Shown here: positions 16,281-24,063 of the stretch, one piece after another | How positions within the stretch are numbered: position 1 is the first letter of the stretch | Layout: each line of letters opens with the position of its first letter | Assembly (NCBI GenBank): GCA_031272185.1 | Contig: JAISUG010000109.1 | Location: 1-34,283, forward strand | DNA length: 34,283 nt | Origin: Lachnospiraceae bacterium | Lineage (GTDB): Bacteria > Bacillota > Clostridia > Lachnospirales > Lachnospiraceae | Reading direction: 5' to 3' | Notes under the pieces: model-generated | The model's input: the letters and a program-made list of their open reading frames with translations, nothing else | Told to the model about the DNA's origin: nothing | Database searches by the model: none | Position numbers and translations under genes: made by a program

Positions 16281-16309
16281 ATCATACCACAATCTGCGCA
16301 AAATATCAA
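16281..16309 (-). promoter_or_regulatory. Promoter for the luxR-type gene
   Basis: On the minus strand, TTGATA (16309-16304), a 17-bp spacer and TATGAT (16286-16281). The -35 box overlaps the stop codon of the upstream DUF362 gene. It would give a leader of about 250 nt containing the 31-bp repeats. Confidence 0.65.
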
Positions 16310-17370
16310 ATGGAACCTAGAAAATCCACTATCCCCAAGGCGGTGGGCGGGCAGCCTGGTGCGTGGCGGGTGCAGCCGGCGGCGCAGTTGCCCACGCCGA
16401 CGCCATCCACGGCCTTCCCCCGCCAGCCCTGGCCGATGTGTATGGGGGCGCCTTGCCAGGCGGTTTGGTTCAACGCGCACACCAGGGCGGCGTAGCAGGC
16501 GCTGCATGCGCTGTCCTCGCGGATGGATCCGGCCAGACGTCTCACCAGCGAGCCCCTGGGGATGTCGGTTTTGGGGCGATGGGCCGCATTCAGCTCGATG
16601 ATTTCGGTGGATTCGTCGGCGAACACGCCCACGCCATGGTCCCTGGCCAGCTTCAGGTACCCGATGCCCCCGGGGTCCAGGCCCAGCAGCGCCGCACCGT
16701 AGCTGTCCAGCGCCACCGGGTCGAAGCCCAGCATCATCCGGCCGCACTCCACAGGGTTGCCCCCCTCTTCGAAAGTGGGGTCGCCGCAGATGCCATCCAC
16801 CACGTGGAGCGCAGGGTGTACCAAGGTGTTCAGCGCTGCGATGGGCTTGTGCAGGCCCATGGTGTGGTATTTGCGCTTCTCGGCATCTGGTATGATGCCT
16901 TTCAGGTTTTTCAGGCAGCATGTGAGCTGGGTCTGGCAGTGGCCTTTGAGCACCGGCACATTGATGAGGAAATCTGTTTCCAGGGCAACCCGGCACACCG
17001 CCAGCTGCATGCCGTGGGCTTCAAGGCGCACCGAGGGGCTGCTTTTGGTATCGACGAGGCGGACACCGTAGCGATCGGCGAGGGCCGCATACCCGCAGGT
17101 TTGGAAAGCCCGCTTGGTGTCGTCCCCCACCCAGGAACCCTCGATGATGAAGATCTCCCGGATGCCGTGGTCGCGCAGGTAGCAGATGATACCCTCAATG
17201 ATTTCCGGGTGTGTGGTGGCGCCCCCGGCGGCGGGCCTGGCGACCACCAGGTTGGGCTTGATGGCGGCCCTCATGCCGGCATCCAACCTGTCCGCCACAT
17301 GGGCGCCTTCAAGCAGCTCCCCCGCCATGCGGGCCAGGTCCGTGCCATAGTTTACGTAGATGGTGGGCAT
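16306..17370 (-). CDS. DUF362 domain protein (putative Fe-S protein)
   Basis: A 354-residue DUF362 protein. Seen: AIKPNLVVARP near residue 50, TTHPEIIEGIICYLRDHGI, FIIEGSWVGDD, LINVPVLKGHCQTQLTCCLKNLKG, and MLGFDPVALDSYGAALLGLDP, all characteristic of the family. The last ~75 residues are Cys-rich (DSACSACYAALVCAL; GNCAAGCTRHAPGC), suggesting iron-sulfur ligands, although no classic ferredoxin motif is complete. The function of the family is not established. The ATG at 17370 has AAAGGA upstream. It has its own promoter, diverging from the mocA-like gene. Downstream lies luxR. No link to the nitrogen operon can be shown. Confidence 0.88.
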   Translation of the reverse strand: MPTIYVNYGTDLARMAGELLEGAHVADRLDAGMRAAIKPNLVVARPAAGGATTHPEIIEGIICYLRDHGIREIFIIEGSWVGDDTKRAFQTCGYAALADRYGVRLVDTKSSPSVRLEAHGMQLAVCRVALETDFLINVPVLKGHCQTQLTCCLKNLKGIIPDAEKRKYHTMGLHKPIAALNTLVHPALHVVDGICGDPTFEEGGNPVECGRMMLGFDPVALDSYGAALLGLDPGGIGYLKLARDHGVGVFADESTEIIELNAAHRPKTDIPRGSLVRRLAGSIREDSACSACYAALVCALNQTAWQGAPIHIGQGWRGKAVDGVGVGNCAAGCTRHAPGCPPTALGIVDFLGSI

Positions 17371-17487
17371 GTGGGCGTCCTTTCTTGGCATTAACACCTT
17401 AAGCCCCATGTCGGCAAACAGAAAGGCCTAAGCCGGTGCGGCATGGGCTCAAAGTACGGGCAATGACTACTCAAGGTCCATGAAACT

Positions 17488-17516
17488 ATTATATTTGCTT
17501 CGGGCGAAACAGTCAA
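17488..17516 (-). promoter_or_regulatory. Promoter for the DUF362 gene
   Basis: On the minus strand, TTGACT, 17-bp spacer, TATAAT. The leader contains a long imperfect hairpin (about 17402-17451, arms AGCCC..ATG and CAT..GGGCT). Confidence 0.8.
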
Positions 17517-17534
17517 GGAAATCACACACGAAAC

Positions 17535-17563
17535 TTGACGTAAGGGGAAACGTGTATTATTAT
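17535..17563 (+). promoter_or_regulatory. Promoter for the mocA-like gene
   Basis: TTGACG (17535-17540), 17-bp spacer, TATTAT (17558-17563), placed divergently to the DUF362 promoter with about 18 bp between the -35 boxes. Confidence 0.75.
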
Positions 17564-17617
17564 CTAGAACAGGTTGCGTGGTGACATGGTCGCACTGTGG
17601 GCTGGGGGTTGCGAAAG

Positions 17618-18289
17618 ATGGAGATTTACTTGATATTGCTGGCGGCGGGCAACAGCGTTCGGTTTGGCGGGAACAAGCTCCTGGCCCAGGTAGGGGGGAA
17701 ACCCATGTACCGCCACATCGTGGACGAGGTGGCCAGGATAGAAGATATGCATGCGGGAAATGCGTCCGGGGACCCATGCCCTGGGGGGGTGGGGGGAGGT
17801 GGCGGACGCGGCCGGGTGTTTTGCGGTAAAGTCGCCGTGACCCAGTACCCTGTCATCGGTGAAGACCTGGCGCGCGCAGGTTACGAAGTGGTATACAATG
17901 AGCATGGCGGGGATGGTATCGCATCCTCGATACGGCTGGGGATAGAGGCCGCGACGGCGATGGCCCACGAAGGGTGCGCAGGTGCCCGCGGCTTCATGTT
18001 TGCGGTCTGCGACCAGCCCGCGCTGCGCGGGGAAACGATAGAGGGTTTCCTGCAGGGGTTTCTGGCCGGCCACAAGGGCATAGGTTCCCTGGCGCAGGGG
18101 GGGGAGATGGGGAACCCCGCGATATTTTCCGAAAAATACCTGCCGGAGCTTCTGGCGCTGTCCGGGGACGTGGGGGGGCGCAGGGTGATCAAGGCCCACA
18201 TGGACGACGTGTACCTGCACGAGGTGGGGGATGCGGGGGAGCTGCGCGACATCGATATTGCCCCGCTGACCGAACCTTGCGCAAAGTGA
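17618..18289 (+). CDS. mocA: MocA-like nucleotidyltransferase (molybdenum cofactor cytidylyltransferase family)
   Basis: A 223-residue nucleotidyltransferase that would attach CMP (or a similar nucleotide) to molybdopterin. The NTP-binding motif LLAAGNSVRFGGNK is at residues 7-20, FAVCDQPALRGETI is the metal-site strand, and MGNPAIFSEKYLPELL with SGDVGGR is the MocA ending. It matches the presence of modABC in the window. A Gly-rich insert (about residues 45-69) lies in a surface loop. The final codons and stop (from 18258) are supplied by a partial copy of the dispersed structured element, so the native C-terminus has been replaced. The ATG at 17618 is preferred although its ribosome site is weak; a GTG at 17597 is the alternative. 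Confidence 0.85.
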   Translation: MEIYLILLAAGNSVRFGGNKLLAQVGGKPMYRHIVDEVARIEDMHAGNASGDPCPGGVGGGGGRGRVFCGKVAVTQYPVIGEDLARAGYEVVYNEHGGDGIASSIRLGIEAATAMAHEGCAGARGFMFAVCDQPALRGETIEGFLQGFLAGHKGIGSLAQGGEMGNPAIFSEKYLPELLALSGDVGGRRVIKAHMDDVYLHEVGDAGELRDIDIAPLTEPCAK

Positions 18290-18290
18290 G
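18258..18290 (+). repeat. Dispersed structured element, partial copy B
   Basis: ATTGCCCCGCTGACCGAACC followed by TTGCGCAAAGTGAG matches the left half of copies A and D. The right arm is missing. It encodes the end of the mocA-like protein and provides its stop. Confidence 0.75.
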
Positions 18291-18374
18291 GCGCATAATA
18301 AGCGATTCAGTCAAGGCGCGCGGTATGTGTTTTGCGGGATTTTGATGAAAAACAGGATGTGGGGGTACGGTGGT

Positions 18375-19202
18375 ATGACCGGTTTGGGGACTTTGGTGAA
18401 TATGGGGGCGGTGTTTGTGGGCGCCACGGTGGGCATGGTCCTCAAAGGCGGGGTGCCGAAGCGCTTCCAGGACACCATCATGCATGCGGTGGGCCTGATC
18501 ACCATGTTCATCGGCTTGACGGGGGCCCTGTCCGGACTGCTCGCCGTGGATGTGGCCACCGGCGCCGTGGGTACCCAAAACACCATGGTGATGGTGGGGG
18601 CTTTGATCATAGGGGCGTTTGTGGGTGAGCTGGTGGACATCGAGAAGCGCCTGGACGATATCGGGGAGTGGTGCAAAAGCCTGGTGGGACAGGTGGGGGC
18701 AGACAAAACTGCCGGGGAGGGCTGGGGCGATACCAAGGATGGCAAAAGAGGGGTACCGGGATGGCGCACGCCGGACCTGTCCACATTCGTGGACGCTTTT
18801 GTCACCAGTTCCCTGCTGTACTGCGTCGGGGCCATGACCATCGTGGGCGCCCTGGAGGATGGGCTGAACCACGACTACACGCTGCTGTTCACCAAATCGG
18901 TCCTGGACGGCATCATGGGCATCATTTTCGCCGCTACATTGGGGTTCGGGGTGTATTTCTCGATACTGACGATCCTGGTCTACCAGGGCGGCATCACCCT
19001 GCTGGCAGGGCTGCTTCGGCCGCTGCTTAGCGCGGCGGTCATCGGGCAGATGTCCTTTGTGGGCAATGTAATCATATTCGGGCTGGGGATCAACCTGATT
19101 TTCGGGAAGAAGATAAAGGTGGGGAACCTGCTGCCGGCCATGTTCGTCCCGGCGGTGTGGCAGGGGCTGCAGGGGCTGCTGGGGCTGGCCGGCAGGGGGT
19201 GA
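18375..19202 (+). CDS. DUF554 family membrane protein
   Basis: A 275-residue membrane protein of the DUF554 (YqgA-like) family, function unknown, possibly a transporter. It has about seven hydrophobic segments, starting GLGTLVNMGAVFVGATVGM; typical family sections are QNTMVMVGALIIGAFVGE, FVDAFVTSSLLYCVGAMTI and SFVGNVIIFGLGINL. Length is about 25-30 residues above the family norm because of a polar Gly/Asp/Lys-rich insert at residues ~108-133. The ATG at 18375 starts at the conserved N-terminus; an ATG at 18345 is possible. The stop lies at the head of the 78-bp repeat that follows. Confidence 0.88.
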   Translation: MTGLGTLVNMGAVFVGATVGMVLKGGVPKRFQDTIMHAVGLITMFIGLTGALSGLLAVDVATGAVGTQNTMVMVGALIIGAFVGELVDIEKRLDDIGEWCKSLVGQVGADKTAGEGWGDTKDGKRGVPGWRTPDLSTFVDAFVTSSLLYCVGAMTIVGALEDGLNHDYTLLFTKSVLDGIMGIIFAATLGFGVYFSILTILVYQGGITLLAGLLRPLLSAAVIGQMSFVGNVIIFGLGINLIFGKKIKVGNLLPAMFVPAVWQGLQGLLGLAGRG

Positions 19203-19214
19203 AACCAGGCGGCA

Positions 19215-19370
19215 GGGCCGGGCCCCTGCGGCGAAGGCCGTGGTTGCATGCCATGGCTTCGGATACAACATACCGAGATGAAACCAAAGGTTGGGCCGGG
19301 CCCCTGCGGCGAAAGCCGTGGTTGCATGCCGTGGCTTCGGATACAACATACAGAGATGAAACCAAAGGTT
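19215..19370 (+). repeat. 78-bp tandem duplication after the DUF554 gene
   Basis: Two copies (19215-19292, 19293-19370) and the start of a third. The TGAAACCA that contains the DUF554 stop recurs as ATGAAACCA in each unit. The interval 19203-19482 holds only this array and about 110 bp without a recognised feature. Confidence 0.93.
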
Positions 19371-19482
19371 GGGCCCGGTATCGGCGGGATGGTTGCGCCC
19401 TGATTCGGGAACGGGCAAAGGCAAGTATGCACGGCTGTTGGGATGACCGTAGCGGTGCGTTGTGTCGGACTTGGGGGTGTCT

Positions 19483-20718
19483 ATGGTTTATGCGGATCGG
19501 CTTAACAACCTGGGCGAGGGTATATTTTCCAAACTGCTGGAAATCAAGCGTCGGCGTATCGCATGCGGGGAGCGGGTGATCGATCTGAGCGTGGGGACGC
19601 CCAACATCCCGCCTGCGCCCCATGTGGTGGAGACGCTGTGCAAGGCGGCGTCTGACGGCAAGAACTACGTCTATGCCATCAGCGACCAGGAGGAATTGCT
19701 GGGGGCCGTGGCGGCCTGGTATGACAGGCGTTTTGGGGTGAAGACGGATCCGGATACCCAGATCTGTTCCCTGCTGGGTTCCCAGGAGGGGCTGGCACAT
19801 ATCGCCCTCACGCTGGCCAACGAAGGGGACGTGGTGCTGGTGCCGGACCCATGCTACCCTGTTTTTGCCGATGGGGGGACCATCGCGGGGGCAAAACTGC
19901 ACTACATGCCCATGAAAAGGGACAACGGATACTTGATCCGCTTCGACGACATCCCGGCGGACGCGGCGAGACGGGCGAAACTCATGGTGGTGTCCTACCC
20001 CAACAACCCCACCACCGCCATGGCAGGTGATGCATTCTACAGGGAACTGGTGGCTTTTGCCAAGGAATTTGACATTGCCGTGCTCCATGACAATGCCTAC
20101 AGCGAGCTGGTGTTTGACGGCAGGGAGTGCGGGAGTTTCCTGGCTTACCCCGGGGCCATGGACGTGGGTGTGGAGTTCAACTCCCTTTCCAAGAGCTATG
20201 GGCTGGCAGGGGCGCGGATAGGTTTTTGCCTAGGAAATGGGGACCTGGTGCGGGGGATGAAGAAGCTCAAATCAAACATGGACTACGGGATGTTCCTGCC
20301 TTTCCAAAAGGCGGCCATCGCCGCAATCAGCGGGCCACAGGAATGTGTCGCCGCGACGCGCAGGGCCTACGAGGGGCGCAGGGACGTGCTGTGCGAGGGC
20401 TTTTCGTCCATTGGGTGGCCCATGGAAAAGCCGCAGGCGACCATGTTCGTGTGGGCGAAAATCCCCGAGGCGTACCTGCACAGATGCGCTGCGGACGGTT
20501 CGGGCGCATCAGGTGCGGGCGGGGACGAATCCGCCGGGGCCGCAAAGTCCCTTTCCATGCGGTTTTCGCTGGAACTCATCGAAAAGGCAGGCGTCATGGT
20601 GACCCCCGGCAACGCATTCGGGCCCTCCGGGGAAGGGTATGTGCGGCTGGCCCTGGTCCAGGATGCGGATGCGATCCGTGATGCCGTGGAAGCCGTGCGG
20701 GCTTCCGGGGTGTTCTAG
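19483..20718 (+). CDS. PLP-dependent class I/II aminotransferase, possibly LL-diaminopimelate type
   Basis: A 411-residue fold-type I aminotransferase. Visible: IDLSVGTPNIPPAPHV, NYVYAISDQEELLGAVA, SYPNNPTTA, HDNAYSELVFDG and SLSKSYGLAGARIG with the PLP lysine at 237. The N-terminal YADRLNNLGEGIFSKLLEIK resembles LL-diaminopimelate/methionine-type aminotransferases of Clostridia, which would place it in lysine and cell-wall synthesis; the exact substrate is not provable here. An insert of about 23 residues (335-357, Gly/Ala/Ser/Asp) interrupts the small domain. The ATG at 19483 follows GGGGGTG. It lies between the 78-bp array and the heptamer array upstream of nth. Confidence 0.85.
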   Translation: MVYADRLNNLGEGIFSKLLEIKRRRIACGERVIDLSVGTPNIPPAPHVVETLCKAASDGKNYVYAISDQEELLGAVAAWYDRRFGVKTDPDTQICSLLGSQEGLAHIALTLANEGDVVLVPDPCYPVFADGGTIAGAKLHYMPMKRDNGYLIRFDDIPADAARRAKLMVVSYPNNPTTAMAGDAFYRELVAFAKEFDIAVLHDNAYSELVFDGRECGSFLAYPGAMDVGVEFNSLSKSYGLAGARIGFCLGNGDLVRGMKKLKSNMDYGMFLPFQKAAIAAISGPQECVAATRRAYEGRRDVLCEGFSSIGWPMEKPQATMFVWAKIPEAYLHRCAADGSGASGAGGDESAGAAKSLSMRFSLELIEKAGVMVTPGNAFGPSGEGYVRLALVQDADAIRDAVEAVRASGVF

Positions 20719-20723
20719 GGCGG

Positions 20724-20793
20724 AGTGTTCAGTGCAGAGTTCAAAGTACAAAGTGCAGAGTTCAAAGTGCAAAGTTCAAAGTGCAAAGTGCCT
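20724..20793 (+). repeat. Ten tandem heptamers (AGTKCAA type)
   Basis: Ten consecutive 7-mers, AGTTCAA, AGTGCAA, AGTACAA and AGTGCAG types, start six bases after the aminotransferase stop. Such heptamer arrays are known in some bacterial genomes, but a role is not established. Confidence 0.95.
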
Positions 20794-20876
20794 AGCGGCA
20801 CATGCGAAGTGCAAGACGCAGGGCACTTGGTGAGCGTATTGTGTGCAGTGCGTGGGGCAGCGGGGGGGAATACTGC

Positions 20877-21524
20877 GTGAAGGAGACGAAAGCACAGCGG
20901 GCGAAACGGGTGGACGAGATCCTGGGGCGGCTTTGCGGCAGGTATGGGACTGATTACAAATGCTACCTGCACCACGACACGCCCTGGCAGCTGCTCATTG
21001 CCGTGATCCTGAGCGCGCAATGCACCGACGAACGGGTGAACATGGTGACGGCGGATCTGTTTGTCAAATACGACAGCCTGGAGAAATTCGCCCTGGCCGA
21101 CCTGGGAGAACTGGAAAAAGACATACATTCCATAGGCTTTTACCACATGAAAGCAAAGAACATCATCGCCTGCAGCCGGGCGCTGCTGGAGCGCCACGGC
21201 GGGGAGGTGCCCTGTTCCATCGAGGAGCTGACCGCATTGGCGGGGGTGGGCCGCAAGACGGCCAACGTGATAAGGGGGAACATATTCCATGAGCCCAGCG
21301 TGGTGGTGGACACCCACGTGAAGCGCATATCCCGCAAGCTGGGGCTGGCAAAGGCCGAAGACCCGGAAAAAATCGAGTACGAGCTCATGGAAGTCCTGCC
21401 CAGGGAGTTTTGGATTCTGTGGAACATCCACATCATACGCCTGGGCCGCACCATCTGCATCGCCCGCCGCCCCAAATGCGGGGAGTGCTTCCTGGCGGAT
21501 CTCTGCATGGGGCGGGAAATATAG
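20877..21524 (+). CDS. nth: Endonuclease III (DNA glycosylase/AP lyase)
   Basis: A 215-residue base-excision repair enzyme removing oxidised pyrimidines. The helix-hairpin-helix is LTALAGVGRKTANV with catalytic Lys127; catalytic Asp145 is in VVVDTHVKR; the [4Fe-4S] ligands are Cys194, 201, 204 and 210 with the standard C-x6-C-x2-C-x5-C spacing. The N-terminal LLIAVILSAQCTDERVN is typical. The GTG at 20877 is chosen because it gives the usual length and has GGGGGGGAA upstream; the frame extends to 20802, but that part is repeat-like. All key residues are present. Confidence 0.95.
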   Translation: MKETKAQRAKRVDEILGRLCGRYGTDYKCYLHHDTPWQLLIAVILSAQCTDERVNMVTADLFVKYDSLEKFALADLGELEKDIHSIGFYHMKAKNIIACSRALLERHGGEVPCSIEELTALAGVGRKTANVIRGNIFHEPSVVVDTHVKRISRKLGLAKAEDPEKIEYELMEVLPREFWILWNIHIIRLGRTICIARRPKCGECFLADLCMGREI

Positions 21525-21553
21525 CCCCCAGGCCTGTTCCGACGGTTCATCGG

Positions 21554-21623
21554 CTGGCTATGGAGTGACTTGCAACTGCCCCGGCGCCCTGGCTATGGAG
21601 TGACTTGCAACTGCCCCGGCGCC
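21554..21623 (+). repeat. 35-bp perfect tandem duplication
   Basis: CTGGCTATGGAGTGACTTGC plus fifteen bases occurs twice head to tail. A related GCGACCTGTAAC follows at about 21627, and the motif GTGACYTGYAAC reappears near 27830. Confidence 0.95.
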
Positions 21624-21677
21624 GCAGCGACCTGTAACGGAAACCGGGCGGGGGGCGGGAAATTTGCGAAAAACCCC

Positions 21678-21706
21678 TTGACCAATTAAACCAGATAGGA
21701 TATAAT
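21678..21706 (+). promoter_or_regulatory. Promoter of tRNA-Gln
   Basis: TTGACC, 17-bp spacer, perfect TATAAT, ending 27 bp before the tRNA. Confidence 0.9.
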
Positions 21707-21732
21707 ACGCTTTGCGTCACCTATAAAGGCAT

Positions 21733-21804
21733 TGGGCTATCGCCAAATGGTAAGGCAACGGACTCTGACTCCGTCATTTCAAGGTTCGAATCCTTGTAGC
21801 CCAG
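21733..21804 (+). tRNA. tRNA-Gln (anticodon CTG)
   Basis: A complete cloverleaf: acceptor TGGGCTA/TAGCCCA, D arm GCC..GGC, anticodon stem ACGGA/TCCGT with loop CTCTGAC (anticodon CTG, reads CAG), T arm CAAGG-TTCGAAT-CCTTG, discriminator G. CCA is not encoded. The U1-A72 pair is characteristic of tRNA-Gln. Confidence 0.96.
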
Positions 21805-21807
21805 TTC

Positions 21808-21837
21808 AAAAAGACACCAACGCAGGTGTCTTTTTTA
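21808..21837 (+). terminator. Terminator of tRNA-Gln
   Basis: AAAGACACC and GGTGTCTTT form a perfect stem around AACGCA and end in six T residues. Confidence 0.93.
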
Positions 21838-21852
21838 CCAGCGTGGGTTTAG

Positions 21853-21922
21853 GGGGAGCTAGGCTCGGGGAGCTAGGCTCGGGGAGCTAGGCTCGGAGAG
21901 CTAGGCTCGGAGAGCCTAGATT
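21853..21922 (+). repeat. Five 14-bp tandem units
   Basis: GGGGAGCTAGGCTC three times, then GGAGAGCTAGGCTC and a decayed fifth unit. The ~145 bp from there to the thioesterase gene show no other feature. Confidence 0.94.
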
Positions 21923-22068
21923 CGGGGAAGCCGAGGATTATGGGGACCTGGTTCCCGCATGGGACGGCCCGGTGGCGCCGGGGCAACAAAACAGGGGGGC
22001 CAACGAGTAAGCTTGCGCCGATGTGTTTTTTCCGGGACGGCCCGGCGGCGCATGAAAGGCGGTGCCGG

Positions 22069-22785
22069 ATGTACAGTTTCAACAGCCGTGTGCGGTATAG
22101 CGAAATCGACCAGCGGGGCAGACTGTCGGTCCCTGCTGTCATAAATTACCTGCAGGACTGCTCCACGCTCCAGTCTGAGGACCTGGGGAAGGGCGTCTCC
22201 TATATGAAGGGCCAGCACAGGGCTTGGTGGCTTTCCTCCTGGCAGATCGTCATTGACCGCAGGCCGGTTTTGGGGGAACCCATCACGGTGTCCACCTGGC
22301 CATATGATTTCAGGGGGATCTACGGGTACAGGAATTTCACCATACAGGACAAAACGGGGGCATACCTGGTAAGGGCCAATTCCGTGTGGTTTTTGTTTGA
22401 CACCCGGGAGGGGAGGCCGGTGCGCGTGGGGGAAGATGACGTGCGGGGCTACGTGTCCGGCGAAGAGCGCCTTGACATGGACTATGCCGCCCGGAAGATC
22501 CCATTCAAACCGGGGGAAGATGCGGGGGAGCCGTTCCCCGTGGGTGCGCACCACATCGACACCAACCACCACGTAAACAATGCCGCATACGTGGAGATGG
22601 CCATGGGGGAGATCCCGGAGGATTTCGAAGTGGGCGAGGTGCGCGCGGACTACAAGAAAGCGGCGGTAAAAGGCGACATCATCGTGCCATATGTGGAAAG
22701 GGGCGAAAAAGGGTATACGGTTTGCCTGTGCGGTACCGACCGTGAACCATACGCCCTGGTGCAGCTTTTGGCCGCCAAGGCATGA
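22069..22785 (+). CDS. Acyl-ACP thioesterase (FatA/FatB-like double hot-dog)
   Basis: A 238-residue thioesterase that releases fatty acids from acyl-ACP. The first hot-dog part has YSFNSRVRYSEIDQRGRLS and VINYLQDCSTLQSEDLG; the second carries HHIDTNHHVNNAAYVEMA, the Asn/His catalytic region of bacterial FAT-type enzymes. Length is typical (about 235-250). The ATG at 22069 has AAAGGCGG upstream and gives the conserved N-terminus; the longer frame from 21940 is not conserved-looking. No fatty-acid genes adjoin it. Confidence 0.92.
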   Translation: MYSFNSRVRYSEIDQRGRLSVPAVINYLQDCSTLQSEDLGKGVSYMKGQHRAWWLSSWQIVIDRRPVLGEPITVSTWPYDFRGIYGYRNFTIQDKTGAYLVRANSVWFLFDTREGRPVRVGEDDVRGYVSGEERLDMDYAARKIPFKPGEDAGEPFPVGAHHIDTNHHVNNAAYVEMAMGEIPEDFEVGEVRADYKKAAVKGDIIVPYVERGEKGYTVCLCGTDREPYALVQLLAAKA

Positions 22786-22890
22786 CGAAGCAATCCGCAT
22801 GTCAATAATGCGGCAACGACATGTCGCAGACTATAGTCGCAGACTATGTATTGCCACGCCGCCTAAGGCGACTCCGGGTGACGTGTGAAT

Positions 22891-23126
22891 GGTATCGCTT
22901 TGCAGGCTAAACCGTGCGCAAAGTTGAGACTAATGTCGGACGCACATTGTTATACCCGAGAGCGGAAACATTTGCAGTAACTGTGCGAGGATATTCGCCG
23001 CCACGCAAGGCGGAAGAGGGAGGTGTAGTGGTGCCTACGCCGACCGATGACAACGAAGCGCGGCGGCGAATAGACCGCACAGATATGGAAAGAGTTTCCG
23101 CTCTCGGGTATAGTTGGTGGGGCAAT
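22891..23126 (+). repeat. Dispersed structured element, copy C, interrupted
   Basis: A decayed left arm (22891-22910), then GTGCGCAAAGTTGAGACTAA (from 22914) and the inner hairpin AATGT (932-936) / ACATT (944-948). After a 158-bp insertion the right arm TAGTTGGTGGGGCAAT resumes at 23111. Bases 22786-22890 before it hold only a small GTCGCAGACTAT duplication; 23127-23196 show nothing besides the ribosome site of the next gene. Confidence 0.85.
22953..23110 (+). mobile_element. 158-bp MITE-like inverted-repeat element nested in copy C
   Basis: Perfect 17-bp terminal inverted repeats, TACCCGAGAGCGGAAAC and GTTTCCGCTCTCGGGTA, are flanked by TA on both sides (22951-22952, 23111-23112), as expected for TA target duplication of the Tc1/mariner or IS630 type. 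Inner inverted repeats CTGTGCG/CGCACAG and TATTCGCCGCC/GGCGGCGAATA extend it to one long imperfect hairpin. It has no coding capacity. Confidence 0.88.
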
Positions 23127-23196
23127 GAGCCGGTGTCGCGGATGAGCAGTGAGGAAACCCAAAGGACAGCGTTGTTTCGTGGTAATGGGGGGGCTT

Positions 23197-24039
23197 ATGA
23201 TCGAACTGGGAAAAGTACAAAAGCTGACAGTGGCGAGGGAAAAGGAGTTCGGTGTTTTCCTGGTGGAGAACGTAGGTGACACAGATGCGGTGCTGCTGCC
23301 GCGCAAGCAGATCCCCGAAGGCACGAAGATAGGCGACGAGCTGACGGTGTTCATCTACAAGGACTCTGCGGACAGGCCCATCGCCACCACGTCCGCGCCC
23401 AAACTCGAAGTGGGGCAGACCGCCATGCTGGAAGTGAAGGAGGTGGGCGCCATCGGCGCATTCCTGGACATGGGGCTGGAAAAGGACCTGCTGCTGCCTT
23501 TCCGCGAACAAGTGTACCCGGTGCAGGAGGGGCAGCAGGTGCTGGTGGCCCTCTATGTGGACAAAAGCGACAGGCTGGCGGCCACCATGCGGGTCTACCA
23601 ATATATGAGCAACAAATCCCCTTTCCAAAAGGAAGACGTGGTGCAGGGCATTGTATATGAGCACAATGACCACCTGGGTGCGTTCGTGGCGGTGGACGGG
23701 AAGTATTTCGGGCTGATACCCCGGCGGGAACTCTTTGAGAAGCCCGCGCTGGGGGATGAGATCACCGCCAGGGTGCTCAAGGTGCGCGACGACGGGAAGC
23801 TGGACCTGAGCATACGCCAGAAGGCATACCTGCAGATGGATGAGGATGCGCAGCGGATCTGGGATGAGTTGGAAAAGCAAGGGGGGTTCCTGCCATTTAC
23901 GGACAAGACAGACCCCCAGCGCATACTTCGCGCATTCGGGCTGAGCAAAAATGCGTTCAAGAGGGCGGTAGGAAGATTATTAAAAGAGGGCAGAATCACG
24001 CTAGAGGATACGGGCATAAAAAGGAATGAAACGGCGTGA
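23197..24039 (+). CDS. cvfB: CvfB-like S1 RNA-binding protein
   Basis: A 280-residue protein with S1-type OB domains (~1-210), e.g. EFGVFLVENVGDTDAVLLP, VGAIGAFLDMGLEKDLLLPF and a third with LGAFVAVDGKYFGLIP, and a C-terminal winged-helix end (DPQRILRAFGLSKNAFKRAVGRLLKEG). CvfB in staphylococci influences expression of virulence genes and binds RNA. The ATG at 23197 is chosen for its GGGGGG ribosome site and because the protein then begins at the conserved MIELGKVQKL. It stands after the interrupted repeat element and 24 bp before the yitT-type gene, so the two are probably one transcript. Confidence 0.93.
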   Translation: MIELGKVQKLTVAREKEFGVFLVENVGDTDAVLLPRKQIPEGTKIGDELTVFIYKDSADRPIATTSAPKLEVGQTAMLEVKEVGAIGAFLDMGLEKDLLLPFREQVYPVQEGQQVLVALYVDKSDRLAATMRVYQYMSNKSPFQKEDVVQGIVYEHNDHLGAFVAVDGKYFGLIPRRELFEKPALGDEITARVLKVRDDGKLDLSIRQKAYLQMDEDAQRIWDELEKQGGFLPFTDKTDPQRILRAFGLSKNAFKRAVGRLLKEGRITLEDTGIKRNETA

Positions 24040-24063
24040 GCCATGAGCTAGGCGGGGGGTATT

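Noticed and set aside
16025-16996. N-terminal extension of the LuxR-type protein
   Set aside because: The frame crosses the DUF362 gene in another frame, a promoter and the 31-bp leader repeats; a good start with a ribosome site lies at 16024.
18189-19424. A 411-codon open frame on the minus strand
   Set aside because: Antisense to the DUF554 gene and the 78-bp repeat; the composition is that of a shadow frame with repeated peptides from the DNA repeat.
22786-23196. An insertion sequence with transposase between the thioesterase and cvfB genes
   Set aside because: Only inverted repeats are present; no reading frame of useful length or transposase motif was seen.
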